Below, piece after piece: positions 11,453 to 25,500 of a stretch of DNA of 64,000 bases. Source of the DNA: Euryodendron excelsum (Eukaryota; Streptophyta; Magnoliopsida; Ericales; Pentaphylacaceae); the NCBI GenBank assembly GCA_033060915.1, contig CM065378.1, positions 10,056,001 to 10,120,000 on the forward strand, given 5' to 3'. The notes beneath the pieces were generated by a model. The model was given only the letters and a program-made list of their open reading frames with translations, had not been told where the DNA came from and did no database searches. The stretch's first letter is position 1. Every line of letters starts with the position of its first letter. A program made the position numbers and the translations under genes.

Positions 11453-14400
11453 GTAATTTGGGTCCTTCCTAAGGCATACTTTTGTTTTTAAGAAAAACAA
11501 AGCTTTAGATGTTAAATTGAAGTTTTCTCATTGGACTATAACAAGACACCTTAGGAACATACATGTACTGATGATATGATGCTTTCTTAATTGAGAGAGA
11601 AATCCTTTACTCATTTTTTAATAGAATAAAAAATAAACCATTTGTCAGCGGGAGACATGCAACATGTGCATGATCAGCATATACTTTAGTTTGGGATCTT
11701 CATATATTTTTTATTCCTTAAGCGCCAGTGAGGGAGGCTAGAACCTCAGCAGGTGACACTTAATTACCTTAATGATTACTGTAACGTCTTGCAGGTTTGG
11801 GGTATTCCGTGTCCTTCTCTGAATATAAGTGTAAAAGAAAAAAGAATATATGCACATCCAATTTTCCAGCTTGGGCCTTTTATAGAACACTTGTCTAAGT
11901 TCAATTCTGTGCACTGCAAGGGAGGTGTGATTGGTAGTGACTAATGAACTTTTATCATTATCGATTCTTTTATAAGAAACCAGAATTTATTGAATAGGAG
12001 AATAATCTGTTAAATTGAGCTTATTTATAAGAACCTAGTTTATGACTGGTTGGCCACATCTTTTTTATTTGCACTATTGTTTTTTATTTTATTTATTTGA
12101 ATAAGGTCAATTAAGTTTTGGAAGTCATGGAAAACATTACTTGTTTTAGGTTATGTAGTGATACATGCCTTGGAATTTTTCACCTCTCTCGCTTTCTCTC
12201 TCTCATGCATTTCTGAGTTCCTATTAGGTTTGCCGAATTTCTGAGCCAGTCCAGGAAGTTATAACAGCATTTTCTGTTTAGGAGTATTGTTATTTAATCT
12301 CATGAGCATGGGATTTCATGTTTTATTTTTTGCTCTTTTTTTTGACAAGTGCATAACTTTTACAAAAAGCGCTAAAATAAGGGCGTAACCCTTGTACACT
12401 AAGAGTATACAAAAGGATACTCTACAGCGTCTACTAGAGATAGATTCCCAATGAAATCAATAAAAGCGAAATAAGGATCACAAAAATTTCCTTATAACCA
12501 AAAGGGAAAACTATGCAAAGGGGGTAATTTAAGACTATGAACTGCTAATTTGGCCTCTTCAAAACTGTCTGTTACGCTCCGTCAAATATACCACATCAAG
12601 CACAAGGGAGCCATCCTACAAGCCTTTTTGATCCTTTTGGAATGACAACTCCCTATCTAGTTCACTCAAAGTTCTGAGGTAATTGCAGAACAAGGTTGTC
12701 AAAATTCTGAGGTGCTTTATCTTGGACCGTTGACATGTTTCCTTCTTTTGGCTGTAATAATCTTCATTTTGGCAAATTCATTGACCATGGGTGCCTACAT
12801 AGGTAGTTATTATAGCTACCAAAAAGAGCATTGAATATGTTTTGCATGCATGTATACATGCTTTGATTTAAATATTGTTGTACTCTGGGTTGTTTGTTAC
12901 CACAAAATGTATTTAGATATTACACAAGTGCTCACACACACATTTACAGTACCTTTTGGGGGCAGACTGAGGGTGGCGGGGAGTGTAGAAGAGTTGGACA
13001 AAAAAGAAAACAAAAAAAAAAAATAAGTGGAGTGAGCAAAGTGGAGCACCATCAAAGTTCAAGAGGAGGGAGAGTGTGTAGCTTTTGCAGACCGACTTGA
13101 GTGGGGGCTTTGGTGAGTGAGTTACAGTTCCTTCCGCTTTTTGTTCCTTTGTATGTTTCATATGAAATCCTAAGCGTGGATTGAGGGTGGTGAGGAGTGT
13201 AGAAGAATTAGACAAAAAGAAAAAATAATAAAAAGAGAGCAAAGTGGAGCACCATCAAAGTTCAAGAGTAGAGAGAGTGTGTAGGTTTTGCAGACTGACT
13301 TGAGTGGGGGCTTTGGTGAGTGGGTTACAATTCCTTCTCTTGTTGCTCCTTTGTATGTTTAATTTGAAATCGTAAGCCAAAACTAAGAAAGCATCAAACA
13401 ATAATAAAATAAAAGAACTACTCCAACGGGTCAGTGTATTTCATTTCTAGACAGTTATATACTCATCAGTCATCAATGTATGCAGAGGACCAGATGTTGC
13501 TACCTGTTCCACTCATATAGCATTTCAATTATGTAGCAATACACAAAATTAATATGCTATTGGCTTGTAGAGAGTTGGGATCAATATATTATTGTTAGGC
13601 TATTGCATATGAATTAACTTTCCCAACCGTATTGTTTCTTAACATGGATATATGTACATATATATATATATATATGTATGTATGTGTGTGTGTGTTTATA
13701 TAGATGAATTAGAATCATTGATCTCTAACAAGTATAACTAGGAAAGCTATCAAGCTTGCTCTCCTCCACTTCTTATTTTTCTTTTCTTTTCCATCATTAG
13801 TGGCAATGTTCATTGTTGTTACTACCCCGTTGCTATTTTTCTTTTCTAATCAATGGCTTAATTTGGTATTTCTAGGTTTTCATTTATCTCTTATGCGTCA
13901 CCTTGATGTGACTTCATATTTTTCTTGTCTAAATAATGCAGTTTGAGAGTATTTTGTCTTGCTGGGATTATTGGGGTCTTTGTTCTTCTTCCAGTGAACT
14001 GCACGGGGAATCAGCTTGAGAATGTTGATTTTGCTAATTTGACGAATGATTCTCTGGACATATTTAGCATATCAAATGTAGAGAATGGCTCAAAAAGGTG
14101 ACTACAACCTCAATATTCGATTGTAATGAAGTAGGTTTTAATTTTAACCCCTTCCCACTTTATAACATAAGAGACACACTCATACTGCACCCAAACTTGC
14201 ACATGAACCCTAATTGGGCTGTGAATTACATCGTGCCCTACTTAACTAGGTGCTTTATCCCTTGGTGGTTGGAGCATTTTATGCAGGTGGTGGTCTAACG
14301 CCCTCAGTGTAGCATAATTTGTACGAGTACAATTGATGTTACCTGTGTAATTGCCAATCATGAACATCTATGTGTAGTTGAGTCCAATGTGTTTTTAAAA

Positions 14401-16514
14401 ATCATAATCTCCTGTGATCAGGGCTTATTAAAAAAAAAAAAAGATCTCCAGAGATCATCATTTAAATTCTTCTGGTACTCCCTTTTAAAGCTCCTTTGAA
14501 CATTCATGTTATCAAAAATTTTCTAGTGATAAAGACATGAACTTGAGGTTACTGATCTCACGTTAATATCTCATAGCGATTACTTGCATATAAGAGAGTT
14601 CATGGTGACCTTTCAGGACAACTTTCATATATGAACTATTTAGTTTCCTTTCTGGTAATATGCATTGCTAAGTTGGAAAATGATTTAGTACTTGATAATA
14701 TGTTTGAAAATGGTACCTCATTATTTCTATGCACATAATAAAATCTCAAATATTGTGATTTGTGGAAAATGCTCAAGCAAGGAAGTTTAGAAAAAGATAG
14801 TTGCAAATGTGCCGTGCAGAAACACATGTTATATCCATTCTCCCTATGGAGCAATTTGTATAAGCCTTGTTTTCTTTTTAAGTTTACACTATGAATCACA
14901 AGGAAAGGAATCCATGTCGATCTCCAATGTCCTTATCTTTTTTCCTCCCTCTTCCTTCACTCAGCTTGTTTGTTCCTTGAAAAATCTAAAATACCTTAGA
15001 CAACTATAAATCACAAACCAACTGAAATGCTAATTTATATCTCTCAAAGGTTAAAAGTAAAATGCTCCACCAATCTCTTTAAAGATCTGGGCTATAGGAG
15101 GAATTACAGGTGGTTGATAATAATTGTCGTAAGCCACAGTGGAAGTCGGGATATTTGCAAATTTCTAAATGGTCAAGTTTCTTTTTATGGAGTATGCTTG
15201 CATGATAAGAATTCCCTATTCCCTGTCGAACAAGGAATTTTGTCTACTGCTCTGTAAAGGATTTGGTTCTATAAATTTGAGCATGCCCAAGGTTTTGGTG
15301 TGCCTAAGAGATGAGAGGTCCTTCCCCCCTTGGGGACCGCATAGCAGTGGGACACAATTATACGGTTAATTCTCTGTGTCTTTTGTTGGGGTTTTATCTG
15401 GGTATCGTATCCAAACAAGAGAGATTGGGTTTGTGGTTTTGTTTCTGCTCTCTTTGGATTTTTGGGTTGGATACCTTTCTGATGGATTTGTTGGAATAGT
15501 TATTATATTGTTGTATTCACTTGTGGATGTAGCAGCACTATTGGTGGGTGGACCACGTGTAAAATTCCTGTGTTCATGATTGATTATTTAATTTTCCCAT
15601 TTGGCTTTCCACTGTCAACATGACAACAGTCATTATGTTCGTAGCATTTTTTTGTCTGTTTTCACTATTACGCACTCACCTGGCCCTGAGTGGGGTGGGG
15701 TGGGGTGGGGTTGGGTAGGGGTGGAGGAGGAGGTAGAGTTATATGGGCTCTTTTATACTTAAATTTCATGAAAATTTTCCAGCACTTGAATCTTGATGCG
15801 TTTGAGCACTAGGAGTCATTGTTGACTGGATTTATGTCTCCTCGCAGCTGGTAACAATAACAGTCGTCTAGCATCTTCCTAGCTTTACAAGGCAGACATT
15901 GTATTTTGAAGTTTGGCAAGGATACTAGGTCTTAGAAACAGATTACTCAAGTTCAGGTAATGCTTTCTAGGTCTGAAGGTTTAAGGCATCTTCATATATA
16001 TTATTCGTGGAAGTTGTACCCACCTTTACATGTAATTCACAGGCAACATGTTACTGTTTCTTGCAAATCTGCTTAGACATGATAGATTCATGATAAGTCC
16101 GTTCTTTGGATCAATCAAACTGACAAGTGAACCACTGCAATTACCACAACCACTACACCTTTAACCTCCACTAGAATGCTGCTGCTGCTGCTTCACCAAC
16201 TCCACCATAGCTACCATGGTTACAGCACTACCAGTACTGCTCCCACTGCTGCTGCTGCGTCCACATGATTGACTTTGCTATTACAAGCCCCTATGTCGCC
16301 ATCATCCCTACCACTGCAACCTTCAACTTTTCTTCCATAGTCATTGCAACCTCCAGAACACCAATAGAAACTGACACCAGAACCACCTAATTGTCAATTT
16401 GTCACAGTCACTACCACCTCTAAAAATATAGTGGTTGTTACTATTAGTGCCTAAACTGCCTTGCAGGCACCCTCTCTAAAGATATTCAACTAGCTGCAAG
16501 CAGTGGCGGACCGA

Positions 16515-16550
<36 letters not shown>

Positions 16551-19500
16551 CTGTGGCCCCTGCGAAGAAATTTTTTTTCTCCTACTGCTATATGTATAAT
16601 TTAGACATGGATCTATGAGTACTTAAAGCTGGCCCCCCCAACTTATTTGACATATTGCTTTAGGTAGCAAACGGTGGCCCACTTATTTATCTAATATTGA
16701 AATTTTTATAAAAGACAAATACACAAGGCAGCCGAAAATGTCCACTTTGTTTTGTTTTATTATTAGTTTAAATTGTACAACAAAGTAAAAAAAATATAAA
16801 TATTATATTAATAAACTTTTGAAAAGTAGGACAAAATTCAAAAAGTTAAAGAGTTTTAATTCATTTTCTTCTTCTTCGTCATTGTCGCTGTGGGCACTGG
16901 GCATGTAGTGATCATCAATGGGCATTTTGCACTATGCACTCACTTTGTTTTGCACTATGAAATTTTGAATGATTATAGTTTGGCCCCCCCTAAGTCTGAT
17001 TTCTGGGTCCGCCGATGGCTGCAAGTGCTGCCTCAGGCCTCCCCCTTAAACTATCCCACAGTCTCTACCTCTAAGAAGCATGGACACGGGCACGACAACC
17101 CAACATTTTCGAAAATTTTCAAGACATGACATGGCAGTGTCATAACAAAAATTTATACCCTATATATTTTTGTTGTGTCAAATATATGAATAATGAAAAA
17201 GTTGCAAGTTAACACTAAAAATTAAATGTCATGTATTTCGTAACTGAAACGTCAAATTAGACAAATTATTCTCTTTGAACTTGTAATATGTTCTATGTGT
17301 GTTTAAGCAATGGCCATCTGTGTCCCTCAAGTGTCCGGTTCTAAAAAAAATTAAAAATAGTAGGACACATTTGCATGCATGTCTGACACGAGAATCGTGT
17401 CAGGAAACAACATATGTCGACACGGACACGGCATATTCCTAGAAGTGTCTGTGCTTCTTAGTTCTACGTCTATATCATCTTGGGCCAAACCTTTGCCACC
17501 ACAATCTCCATTGCTAGCAACACCTCTGGTTGAACCATCACTTCCGTCTGCTGCTAACTCCACCCCATGTCCTTTGACATGCTAACTCCACCTGTACTTT
17601 TTCCTTGTCTCCTTGTCATATTAATGCATGCATCCAAAATGCTGAACTATATATCAGTAGAGCTCAACATTATGGAACTTAATTAGTCGATTTAAACCCA
17701 AAGATTGTTCCCAACTCAACAAGGCATGACATCACCCTTTATCTGTGTGTGTTTGTCTGTCCATTTTGGAAAGAAACAAGTGATCTTCTCAGTGGTCACA
17801 TAACATGGCTTTTGCATGTTTGATTCAACAAAAAACTATATGAACCCTTTAAATCTAATTAAATATGAAAATGATAGTAAACTTCTTTAAATTACACTTG
17901 GCAAAATGTTTACATTACAGGAATGTAATTGTTTTTATAAATTAATAGATTTCATCTTTATGATATAATCACAGTTACCAACTCCTTTTAATACTGACAA
18001 AGTGATCATTATCAACTTCTGTCACATTCTCCTTATCCTTACTGCCTTTTCGACATACGAAAATATTTTGCTTCCCCGTTGTAACCTTTTCTCCTTTTAT
18101 CTTTTCCTTTCTTTCTTTCTTCTTCTCCTTCTCCTTTTCGTTCTCCTTTTTTTTTGCTTTTCTTTTTCCCTCTCTCCTTCATATTATTGTAACTCTGTTT
18201 TCATTTGTTTTGCTGCAATTAAAAAAACCTATGCCGTGAATATTGATGAGACAATAGCTATATTTTTTATTTTTATTTTGTAATATATAAGGTGACCATG
18301 TTTGAGGTCTATGTTGTCTATGGTTTATCAATTCACGCTGCATTTTGTTTGTTCTTCTTATGGGCACCTTAAGCATTTAGGGCTAGTGGTTGTCTAAACA
18401 GACCTCATTACACGGACTTTATTTACAAATGTTTCTTTCAGCCTCAAATCATTTCAACCAATTGAACAAGTGCCCTTCAGTCAAATAGTGCTAATTGAAA
18501 GCATTTTTTATTATATTGAAGGGATGTCACTTTCATTTTTTTAAGAAACACAATATTCAAGAAACTACTAAACTACTAATTTTGGATCAGAAAATGAGGT
18601 TGTTTGGAGACTATTCAAACCTGGGAAGAACAAGGAGTCTTTCTCAAAGAAGCACAAACTAAACAAATGGAAAGAAAATGGATCTACTTGGGAGAATCTA
18701 ACTAGAACATAAACACAATAGAATGCAACACAAGTTACACAACTCACTCTCCAACTGAAATATACTCCAATGGACGAGCTCCTTGTATGGTGCTGAATCT
18801 ATGCAACCAAGAATTGATGGCACTCGAAACTGAAATAAGATCCTTGGGTTGTATTTTAGTTTTTTAAGTCCTTGTCATGTTTTGATGGCATTTTAACACC
18901 TAGGGCATCCATGAGTGGCAGATCTTCTTTTTGCCAATTGCATTTGAGGGTTCCTGCACTAGTCTTTCATTGAGCTTGCTTTCATTGCTGTAGTGACATT
19001 TTATTTGTTTGGAAAAAAATGTTTCTAGTTGATTAAAAACCGCATATGAAAAGATTAGCTATTTTCTGATCTGCTCCAAGATCGGGAAACATCTTGCCTT
19101 CCTGAATTAAAAATGTTTTATGAGTGCATTCTGAGGAAATTAATTGAGATAGTCTAGTCTCATTCTACAGATTACTGTCTTTATGATTGTAATATTCTTG
19201 TTCCATACTGAATATTGGTTTTCCTTGTACTATTGTAGCCAAGAGAAATGTGAAGGGAACCTCACCATAAGTCTGGTTTTTGTGTCAGGTTATGGATACA
19301 CTTCTCCACTGTATATATTGTCACTATCTTCGTCTGTTATCTTCTTTATTATGTAAGTCATACCTTTGTCCATTCATACTTGATGATCTCCAATTGATTT
19401 TGTTTTTTTTTTAAACACGATTGGACTACCTCTAACACCTTTGCTTTTTTACAGGATTTGACTACCTTCAAACTATTATGTCACTGATATGTTATTATTA

Positions 19501-22500
19501 ATGCAATATTTTCATGACGTGATGATTTATAAGTTCCATGTTATCTTTACTTTTCAATGTTTTCATGACACTTTGTCAAGCAATAAATATAGGCATTTAT
19601 GAACATAAGAGCTATACAGAAGTTGAATTGGTGCTGAATAGTATTTGTTTGTGTAGGAATATAGATATATATCTTCAAAGAGGGTTGCTTATTTCTATTC
19701 TTCAAGACCTCTGCCACATCAATTTACCATTTTGGTTCGTAGCATCCCTGTTTCTGTCGGTACCAGTGTCAGTGACTGTGTTGAGAGCTTTTTCACAGAA
19801 TATCATCCTTCTACATATCTATCACATATGGTGATTCACCGAACAAACAAAATTCGAAATCTCATTGTAAGTGTCTTTTTCTGAATTCTAATTCTTCTTT
19901 TTCTTGTAATTTTTTCTTCAGCGTGTGATAATGTTGTTTGTGTTTCTTCATTTTGGGTGAATTCTCTTTGGAAAATCAAGTTTTTCCATTATTATAATAC
20001 AATGGAGTATCTCAAGTGCTTGTTTTACATTTTTTTTTTTTTTTTGGTAAGTGCTTGCTTGATTCACATGTTAGTGGCTTTTCCATTGAAATTTCTACAT
20101 TTAAGGATAGTTCACATATACCTTATAATGCATATATATATATATATATATATTCTACATTCGGCATTTTGAATTTTGTTGATTTTCTTATAAGTAACTC
20201 CTAATCGAGCTGGGATAGTTTTGTTTAGAGTCTTTAGACAGTTCAGTATTATTGATTCTATTGAGCATTTACCATGTTATGTGTCTGACTCCACTATCCT
20301 AATGGGAAGTAGAATCAAGATATGGCGAGGGAATTTGAGTGGGAAACACACCTTTTATGAGACAATCTATACATAGTGATAGATTCATTCAGGTTCTTGA
20401 TCTGGCAAGGGGGAGGTGTTGCCGGGGACCTAGGGTTTAAACCCTAGACCACGAGCTTGGCTATACAAGGCCCCAACCACTTGGGCAAGCCACTTACCCT
20501 AGTTTTGAATCATCTCTTGCCGTGTGATTGTGAATCTTTGCACTTGTAGTTATCTTCAAGAACAAAGGGACTTGTCCAAGGGGAAAAATAAGTATCTTTG
20601 GAAGTTGTTGGGCTTTTACATTTTTCACTCTTGTGCCAAATACATTCTGTGCACTATACGGCTTTTTGGCGTCGCCCTATCTTGCTGGAGGCAGATTTTT
20701 TGAAAAAAGCGGTGGATTACTCGGATTGGTTCTCACGTCCCTGATGGTTCATATCTGAGCACGGCAATGATATACATAGAGACTTATGCCGCCATATATA
20801 TGACATTGGCCAAGGTGTTTGCCTGCCTTCTTATTTTGTATAGTAGGACAGGTATGTAAAAAGTCCAGGAAAGAAGCCAGTGACAACCCTGTGTTGCACT
20901 TGCAGGCTAAAGTTTGTATGATACAAAACTTGTAGAGCTTTGTCTGATGAATTAAGTTCTTGTTTCACACTCAAAAAAAAGAAGGGAAAAAAGGGCTTTT
21001 TTCTCTACTTGCTACTTCTCTAGCATGATGCTCATTTTGACAGATTAGAAAAAATTTGAAGCACTTTACCATCATCACTTCCTTTTTAAATTTAGCATAT
21101 TAGCTTTTGTGCTATGTTCACTGCTAGCACCTTCATCTATGTCTATCCAAGTCGAAACTTGGGGCTTTTGAATGCATTAATTCTTGGATGCCCTATATGT
21201 AAAATTAGTTATGAATGGTTATCATACTGTGGACTGAAAGTATATTGTTTCTATGGAAAGGACCTTCCATGTCATTCTTCTCATCTAATCCTTTCATTAG
21301 GTGGATAGTTCAATAATACAGTGAAGCGGATCAGCATCTTAAAAGTGTATGCTTCAGTGATGGGTCACACCATTGATCTGACATGATCGGGAACTATACT
21401 TTTTTCCAGTTGGGTTCTTTTGACTCTGCCTGGCCACAAAATCTTGATTTTGGAAAATCAAAATTTACATAATCAAGGTCATTTTGTTTATTTCCTATAA
21501 TAAAGGTATTTTAGTGATGTTTTCTTTATTTGCTCCATGGAATTGTAGGGTGTCTAGTTATCAGACTTTTTCGTAGTATTTTTTCCTCTTTGAATTAGTC
21601 AAGTCTTAATTAGTTCAGAGAATCTTTTGGCTAATGGGATATAAGAAATCGTTCATCTAGTAGGACAGTTACCGTGCTTCAATACAATCAAGTCTTTGCA
21701 GTGGAAGTTAAAAAAAGGTTTGACTAAAATAATTCTTTTGGCAGATTTTTCCTTTCTTTAAATAGAGAGAGACTGTTATTTCTTCTAGGTGAATTCCTTG
21801 AAGGCTTTGGAAACATTCTAGGTCCTCTTTTCTTTGTTTATTCTTCCTTTTTATTTAAGTTGCTTGTTTTATAAGTAAATGTAGGTTAATTCTTTTTATT
21901 TAAGTTCGATCATGGCTACTAATAGTTGGATCAATAAACAGCCTCTCAATACTCTTGTTTATATCCTCAAAGCTTTCAACCTAATTACCCACCATTCTAG
22001 TCTCGAAAATTGTGGTTTTTCCTTGCTGCATAAAGTTTCCAGCAAGCCTTTCCTCTTGATTCAGCCTCATACCTCAACCAGTTTAACCGCCATTTCCATA
22101 ACTAAACCATAATCTTACCTTCTCAATGATGAACTTTGTAAACTACTCTTATGTCCACTTTAACCAATCCCACCTTCCTGTTGGATTTCTCAGGTTTAGG
22201 CTACTCAATTTCTGAGTTCTGTCATATTATTTTGTTCCGTTTTGTGATTTATGTATTTCATTTACTTTTCTTTGAAATAAATGAAGAATTGGTGACATAG
22301 CCTGTATGGTTAAAATGAATCTAGGTTGTGAAGTACGAAGCTATATGGTTAAAATCCAATAGAAGGTGAAGCCAGTACCTCATGTGTACACTTAAATAAA
22401 TTCCAAACAAATATTTCCAGCAGCAAGATCAAGTCGGTTTTATTGTCCTCTCAATTGTACAGTACTTGTAATAGCCTTTTTGATCTGATATTAGGAATGC

Positions 22501-25500
22501 ATTCTCACATGGGAATTTGCAGGAGGAGCTCTACATAAACCATTCAAATGTCCTGATTCTGATGGTCAATTTGGTTGAAAGAAGTGGAATTTCTTCTTAA
22601 ATTTCCCGGTGAAACATAAATTACTCTGTGATTCAAATATTCTAGTCTAGCTTTATCATTAGTGGTAAATGTCAAATAGAGAATATTAGAGAGGAACTAG
22701 GTGCAGGTCATACATTCTTCCTCTCCTTACTTCATCCTTAAAAGTGTTTTGTCCAGGAACTCTTTGAGAAGTAGATTTTCTGTGAAAAGCTTCACGTGCA
22801 TGTAAAATTGAACTTCTAAATGTGAGCATGATGTCAGTATTTTTTCAGTTCTGCCTTCACTCTAACAAATTGAAGGGTGGGCCTAGTTTTTGTTAGTTAG
22901 TTGTATAGATTCAAGCACTTGGATAATTGGATTACTGATCACTTGTAAATAATGTGATTGAAATCCGCCAGTGTGCGGTTGTGATGCAGTAATAACTCGG
23001 TAAGTCGAGATTGAATAGGGAACGGTTAACAAATCATGCACAATTGGAGCTAAAAATTCACCTACAGTAAAAGATAAATTCACCCACGGTAAAAGATTAG
23101 ATACCGACTAAACCGTACTAAATATCATAGTATTGCAATGGCTTCAGTTGGAACCTAAGCCAACCTGTTTGAATTTGACCAAGAATAGTACCACTGAGAT
23201 CTGAACAGTTGGTGTAGAAAAATAGTAACCAAAAGAAAAAATGTTTTTCTTTGGTAGGTTTAATGATTATGGAATTAGACTTTAAATAAAATTTAATAAA
23301 AAGGTCTTGGATCCAATTGATCCGATCACGTGATTCACCCAAAATTTCAACAGAAGTTTATAACTCAAATCATTGGCTTCGTCTTGAGCCTTTGATTTAA
23401 AAGATTTAGCTTTTAGAATAGAAATTCTATAATAATTAAATCTAGAATAATAAAATTAAAGCCATAAATTCATACCATCGATTTGTGCAATAACTATACC
23501 AAAGTAAGATTTGTGCATAGAAATTACCAAATTTAGTCAAGAATTTAGTTTTCTTAAAGATCTAGAATTTAATTACCAAGAATTGAAATATTTTAAATAT
23601 AAATAATGAAAACTCAATTACCTGCATTGATATTCCAAAATCCTCAGATGATCTTCACAATTGGCTCCAAGAATTAAACTAACTACTCATACTATTAAAA
23701 AGACTTAGCTTGAAAAATAATTCTATTACTAATAATATAAAGTACAACAAACTACAAGATGGAAAATACAAACAAACTAATCACTGAGAAGATTTCTCTC
23801 TAAAATCTCTATCCTCTGCTCTTGTCCAACTCCCCTCTGTCTTCCTTCCCTTCTTCTATTTATAGCCAACTTAATTTATTTTAATATGATTTTTTTCTCT
23901 TCTTCTTCTTTCTTTTTCCTTCTTTCCTTGTCTTCTTCTTTCTTTTTCCTAGCCACCCCCTTCTTGTTTTCTTCTTCTTTTCTTCACCTGCACACACCAT
24001 CATATATATATATATATAAAATAAAATATAATATAATATATATATAATATATACATATATGATATATATACATATAGGTATATTATATATATATACATAT
24101 CTATTACACCTACTACCATACACATATATATATAAATATAATAAATATATTACATCAAATTAACACTTGAAAAAAATGTGCGTGCACGCTGACTTTATTT
24201 TGCTAAATTTTAACTTTAAATTTGCACACGACACAAAAACGTAAAAGAAAATCAATTTTATATTCAAATAATAAATAATATATACATAATTACTAATAAT
24301 AGCTTACAATTAGGGACTCCAATTGTACGTTTTAGAGTACAATCAATTACCTTTGTTGTGCCTTATTGTTACTGCTACTGTTTTATGTCCTTGTGCAGAA
24401 TGATATGAAGAAACGGTATAAAAGGCTTATCCACTTACGGACTGAACCAACTCAACCGAAATTTGAGCATGATGGCTGTTGTGGACTCTTCACGCGCAAG
24501 GTTGATCTTGTAGACGACTATGAAAAGAAGTTGGAAGATTTAGAGGTGAATCTGAGATTGGAGCAATCAGAGGTTTCATTGGCAGGGGAAGTAGGTGCTT
24601 GACTGTTTTCTCGTCTATTTCCAACAATTCAATATATGCATATGAGCTTGTGTGGATTTTTGTCCTTACATGTGCTTTATCTGGACTTCATGTAGTGATA
24701 GTCACCTATAATAGCAATGAAAATAAGCACCATTATGCATGATGTGGAATTGTCAGTGGCGTTTTCCTAAGAAGCACAGATACTTCTACGAGGGTGTTGT
24801 GTTTGCGTCTGACACGTGTCGGACACCATGTCAAACACTCTCCAAACACAAGTCTAAAATGTTTTCTATTATTTTTAATTTTCTTTTAGAACAGGACACA
24901 CTTTGGACACTTGAGGTTGTCGCGTAAATACATTTGAAACACGTTGCAAGTTGGAAGAAGATAACTTGGGATCCAAATGTAAAATATAAATAATGACAAT
25001 TTAATTCTAATTTGAGATTTAAGCTATGGAATACATGATTTTTTCATTTTAATTAGTGTTATCTTGCAAATTTTCTATTATATTTGAGTAAAATAATTGT
25101 ATTTATGACATATAAAAATATAAAAGATATATATATTTTGTGTCCCCTCTGTGTCGTGTCCTGTATTTTTTAGAAATTGCCATGTTCGTGTCGTCTTGTG
25201 TCTGGGTTGCTTTTCAGTGTCCATGCATATTATAAATTTTTCTTGGACATACTACGCAGTTATCTTATCTATCATGTTTTGATGAAGTGACTACTATTTA
25301 AGAAGCAAACCAAGAGAGAGCAAAAGAGTTCCTAGCTTATTATCTTTTATTTTTTGGTTTTAGATAGGTTAACAAAAAAAGTATCTTGGAATAGTTGATG
25401 CTTAATCCTTCTTTTATAATATTCAAGGCAGAATATGAATTAGATTAGCCCATTTAACATTTTGCTTGAGACATACTTCTTAATTGTGCACATTTGTTCT

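Noticed and set aside
20433..20494. Functional tRNA gene on the minus strand
   Set aside because: Box A and B are present but no cloverleaf with paired acceptor stem can be drawn; called a SINE remnant.
23881..24123. Lys-rich minus-strand ORF
   Set aside because: Low-complexity translation of a (TTC)n and (TA)n tract.
24759..25225. 9-bp target duplication of the 24768 element
   Set aside because: Flanks agree at only 3-4 of 9 positions, no better than chance; only the family ends are used.
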